NCBI GenBank assembly: GCA_016906335.1
Contig: JADEYG010000012.1
Span: 372,501-436,500 of the forward strand
Origin: Novakomyces olei
Taxonomy: Eukaryota > Ascomycota > Novakomycetes > Novakomycetales > Novakomycetaceae
Direction: 5' to 3'
DNA length: 64,000 nt
The notes under the pieces were generated by a model, which did no database searches, was not told where the DNA came from, and worked only from the letters and a program-made list of their open reading frames with translations. Shown here piece by piece: positions 60,641-64,000 of the stretch (positions are counted from its first letter, which is position 1; the number at the start of each line of letters is the position of its first letter). The translations under genes and the position numbers were made by a program.

Positions 60641-61349
60641 ATCAAATATACAGCGAACTTACATACAAAAATAATACTGAAGCCGATACGGAGAATAAAA
60701 GGGACCACGACACAACTCATCCCACGCAAGGGATCAACACAACTATAATTGACAATCTACCAAAGCTAAGTAGTGAACTGTCAAACAAGGTACCTGAACA
60801 AATCAAATCGCCAAATAGTCTATCAAATACTCTCGAAACGCCCCAAACTCCGCCTGATGATACGTTAAATATTAACAAAAATTCTGAAAATCCCACGCAA
60901 GCCAATTCTGAGGAAAATCAGTCATCTGACAACCTAAAGGACTCGATCGAAGACTCAACAGAGCCAAGTGGAAATAAATCAAATACAGACGATGAGGAAA
61001 GTGACGACCCTCAATCAAACATGGAAATTGACAATAATTTAAAGAACATTGAATCAAAAAATAATTCTATAATTGAAATAGAAGAGGAACCAAGCCTAGA
61101 GCTTATCAGCCCAGGAAATCAACCTGCGCGAAAAAGAAAAACGTCATCAGAGCAACTAGGAGACGAAAAATTCAGAAAAATAGACCCGCTGCAGGAAATC
61201 CTTTCTGGTGAAAGAAAATTAAATCTTGAAGGGATCTCCAAAGAAAAATTGAAGAAAATCCTTCCCCCCCTTTTCCTTAAAAATGGTCAAAGGAAAATAT
61301 TAAACAGACCCAAAGGAGGCGTTAATCACATTGAAGCTCCTGACATTGA

Positions 61350-62840
61350 GCCTCAAAATTACAATGAAGCAATCACTGGGCCATTTGGGAATCAGTGGAA
61401 AGAAGCAATAAATAAAGAACTAAAAGCAATGGAAAGAAATGAAGTATGGAAAGTCGTTCCCCAATCACAAAATATACGTACAGTTGGATGCAGATGGGTG
61501 TTTAAACTGAAACAAGGAGAACAGTCGAATGAAATAATTAGAAAAGCAAGACTAGTAGCACAAGGGTACTCACAGATTTTTGGAAAAGACTATGAAGATA
61601 CATACGCCCCAGTCGCTCGTCCTGACAGCATACGGTGGTTATTAGCCTACAGCGTAATTAAAAATTATGAAATCTATCAAATCGACGTGGATACAGCCTT
61701 CCTATATGGTACACTAAAGGAGTCAGTGTACATGAAAAAACCCGATGGAGTGAAATTAAACCCGGCCTTGTCCTAAAATTAAACAAAAGTCTCTATGGTC
61801 TCAAACAGGCACCAAGATCGTGGAACAGTGAACTGGATTCTACATTGACAAAATACGGTCTAACAAAATCAAACAAAGATTCTGCCATATATTACAATGA
61901 CTCTTTAATTATTGCTGTCTACGTAGATGACCTCATGATCGTCGAAAAACAGAAAGGAAAGAGACTTGAATTTGAATCCTTTTTGAAAACATTTTACTCC
62001 ATCAAGTCACTTGGAAAAATAAAGAGATATCTTGGTATGGACATTACATATGATCGCGACAAAGGAATACTCAAATTGTCACAGTCACAATTTGCTAAGT
62101 CAATTATACGCACTTACGGAGACACTAACCTAAAATACATAAGTCAGCCCATCACAAACATCAATTCACTCTATCATCCCGCGGTTGAAAATTATGATTG
62201 TCTGGAAATCTATCCAACTATTATAGGAAAATTAATATATTTGACCGAATGGACAAGACCAGACCTCAGATTTGCAATAAGTATGTTAAGCAAACATACA
62301 AAAAGACAAAATGAAGAACAAATACAGGCCTTAAAACACACTATGAGATATCTAAACGCTACACTGGACACATGTATCACCTACACTAGAGAAAATGATC
62401 TACAGATACACTCGTGGGGCGACTCTGATTTCGCCGGAGACACTTGCGACAGAAAATCCCGATCAGGATACGTTGTCTCACTAGGAAAAATAACGGCCCA
62501 ATAGCCTGGAACTCGCAAAAGCAAAAAATTGTAACACCAAGTACAATGATGGCGGAGTTCGAAGCTATGAAACTAACAGTCAATCAAGCCTTGTACTACA
62601 AATATCTAATGGACGAAATTAATAAAGGGCCCGATAACATCCCAATCGTCTACTGCGATAACAACGCCTGCATATTACTTGCAACTAATGGTGGAAACTA
62701 CCAGGGTTCAAAACATCTAAGTAACACCTGCTACTATGTGATGGATATTGTGAGAAATGGACTGATAAGCATACAGAGATGCCCCTCACGAAACATGAAG
62801 GCAGATGGATTGACCAAGAACCTACTTGGAAACAAATTCA
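61350..62840 (+). other. Reverse transcriptase and RNase H region of copia element
   Basis: Reverse transcriptase motifs include VGCRWVFKLKQ, YVDDLMIV (active-site YxDD) and GLKQAPRSWN. The RNase H part has WGDSDFAGD, an ExxA-type helix and ADGLTKNL near the end. Boundaries are approximate. An acidic, Asn/Ser-rich spacer of about 700 bp precedes it. Confidence 0.9.
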
Positions 62841-62915
62841 CTAAATTTACAAAAATGCTATACAATGAAGAATAACAAAAAAAAATAAATACAAGAATAC
62901 AAAAAGGAAATAAAA

Positions 62916-62928
62916 GATTCAAGGGGAG
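62916..62928 (+). other. Polypurine tract of copia element
   Basis: GATTCAAGGGGAG sits immediately before the 3-prime LTR, the expected place for plus-strand priming. Confidence 0.75.
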
Positions 62929-63274
<346 letters not shown>

Positions 63275-63472
63275 AATATATATAATTCAAGGATCAATTT
63301 CTACTCCTTTAACTAAATTGAACGTTCAAGGATATATTAATGATCAGCCTGTCTCAAAATGATTATTGCTCAAATAGTTTCGGCTCCATGTGATTAAGAA
63401 CACGGAAACGTCTTTTGAAAAAGAGTAATAGATATAAAATTCAAATGCACCTCTTTACCCTGCTCGTTCTAT

Positions 63473-64000
63473 TCACACTGCCAAATTCGTTTGGTCTGCC
63501 AAAACCTGAGTCGTATCGCTATTCCCGGAATGTAGTAAAAAGCTCTGTTCTTCTGCTTTTGCCTCTGCCTCTTCCTGTTTCCTGGCACCTGTCCGCAGGG
63601 CCGTTGGACTGCCCTCCAACCCGGCTGCCACCTGCGCGTACTGTTTACGATCCGAATTGGGCTTTTCCACGCTTCCTATGGCTGACAGCACCGCTGCCGG
63701 CTGGCCGGGAATTGGACTGCCCGCAACAACAGGACTGGAAAGTAAAGTCGGCTCTGCAGGAGAAGGACTTGAAGATGCTAAATTATTATTGTTATTATTA
63801 AGGGCAGTATTATTGTTACTGGCTTTGACTTGAGCAATATGATCGCGTATTCCCTCAAAGCTTTTCAGCATCTTTCTTCTTGCTCCCAAGGCAGAAACGC
63901 CCTTTGATTGTAATGCAACATCGTCCAGTCCTATTAGTTCAAAGCAGTTCAAGTGCCTTAAACTATCCGTATATTTATGTAGCCGTAACGATTTCAAGTA
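63473..64000 (-). CDS. VTS1: VTS1-type SAM-domain RNA-binding protein, 3-prime part
   Basis: The gene runs off the right edge; only the last 175 or so residues are visible. They begin in the SAM domain: LKSLRLHKYTDSLRHL, CFELIGLDDVALQSKGVSAL and GARRKMLKSFEGIRDHI, which match the RNA-hairpin-binding SAM domain of Vts1/Smaug, including the ALGARRK loop that contacts RNA. An Asn run, a Ser/Pro/Ala-rich linker and an Ala/Glu/Lys-rich tail follow. Vts1 binds Smaug recognition elements and recruits the CCR4-NOT deadenylase. Its stop codon is 199 bp from the retrotransposon, which therefore sits in its 3-prime flank. Confidence 0.85.
   Translation of the reverse strand, partial: YLKSLRLHKYTDSLRHLNCFELIGLDDVALQSKGVSALGARRKMLKSFEGIRDHIAQVKASNNNTALNNNNNNLASSSPSPAEPTLLSSPVVAGSPIPGQPAAVLSAIGSVEKPNSDRKQYAQVAAGLEGSPTALRTGARKQEEAEAKAEEQSFLLHSGNSDTTQVLADQTNLAV

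Overview
The window looks like nuclear DNA of an ascomycete fungus. Supporting signs are fungal Zn2Cys6 and C2H2 regulators with the fungal-specific regulatory domain, a GCN2 kinase, an NRDE2 homologue, a SNZ/SNO vitamin B6 pair, genes interrupted by many short GT-AG introns (commonly 35-60 nt) with CTAAY or TACTAAC branch sites only a few bases before the acceptor, and scattered TTAGGG-type motifs. The intron style and gene content point away from the intron-poor Saccharomyces-like yeasts, towards an early-diverging ascomycete or a filamentous relative. I cannot resolve the lineage further.

Layout from left to right. 0-5 kb: a two-pass membrane protein, an intron-split TFB5 subunit of TFIIH, and a splicing-factor-like gene. 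4.4-12.2 kb: a possible carbon-metabolism block. A triosephosphate-isomerase paralogue and an RpiB-type isomerase are divergently transcribed; a Zn2Cys6 regulator lies beside them, and a 14-helix MFS transporter lies further on. 12.5-18 kb: GCN2. 18-22 kb: a coiled-coil protein and the nine-exon DRG1-type GTPase. 22-25 kb: SNO1 and SNZ1 head to head. 25-31 kb: a ubiquitin protease with a candidate CaaX ending, a 64-residue unknown, and NRDE2. 32-36 kb: an Mtr-like amino-acid permease and an MIT-domain protein resembling Atg38/NRBF2. 36-44 kb: two large fungal transcription factors in tandem. 46-56 kb: a cAMP-phosphodiesterase-type enzyme, 6-phosphogluconolactonase, a COQ1-type polyprenyl diphosphate synthase, a conserved fungal protein often mislabelled as a BTB factor, and a Snapin-like BLOC-1 subunit. 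56.5-57.4 kb: an unknown gene whose 5-prime end I could not find. 57.9-63.3 kb: one Ty1/copia retrotransposon with nearly identical LTRs and a 5-bp target duplication. 63.5-64 kb: the 3-prime end of a VTS1-type RNA-binding protein that runs off the window.

Most genes are housekeeping, but several pairs share function or promoters. The TIM/RpiB pair is probably a sugar-phosphate isomerase module of the kind known from erythritol catabolism. SNO1 and SNZ1 form the glutaminase and synthase halves of PLP synthase. TFB5/splicing factor and ubiquitin protease/small ORF also share short divergent promoters. Many exon structures below were read by eye and checked for reading-frame continuity; none was compared with transcripts or databases.
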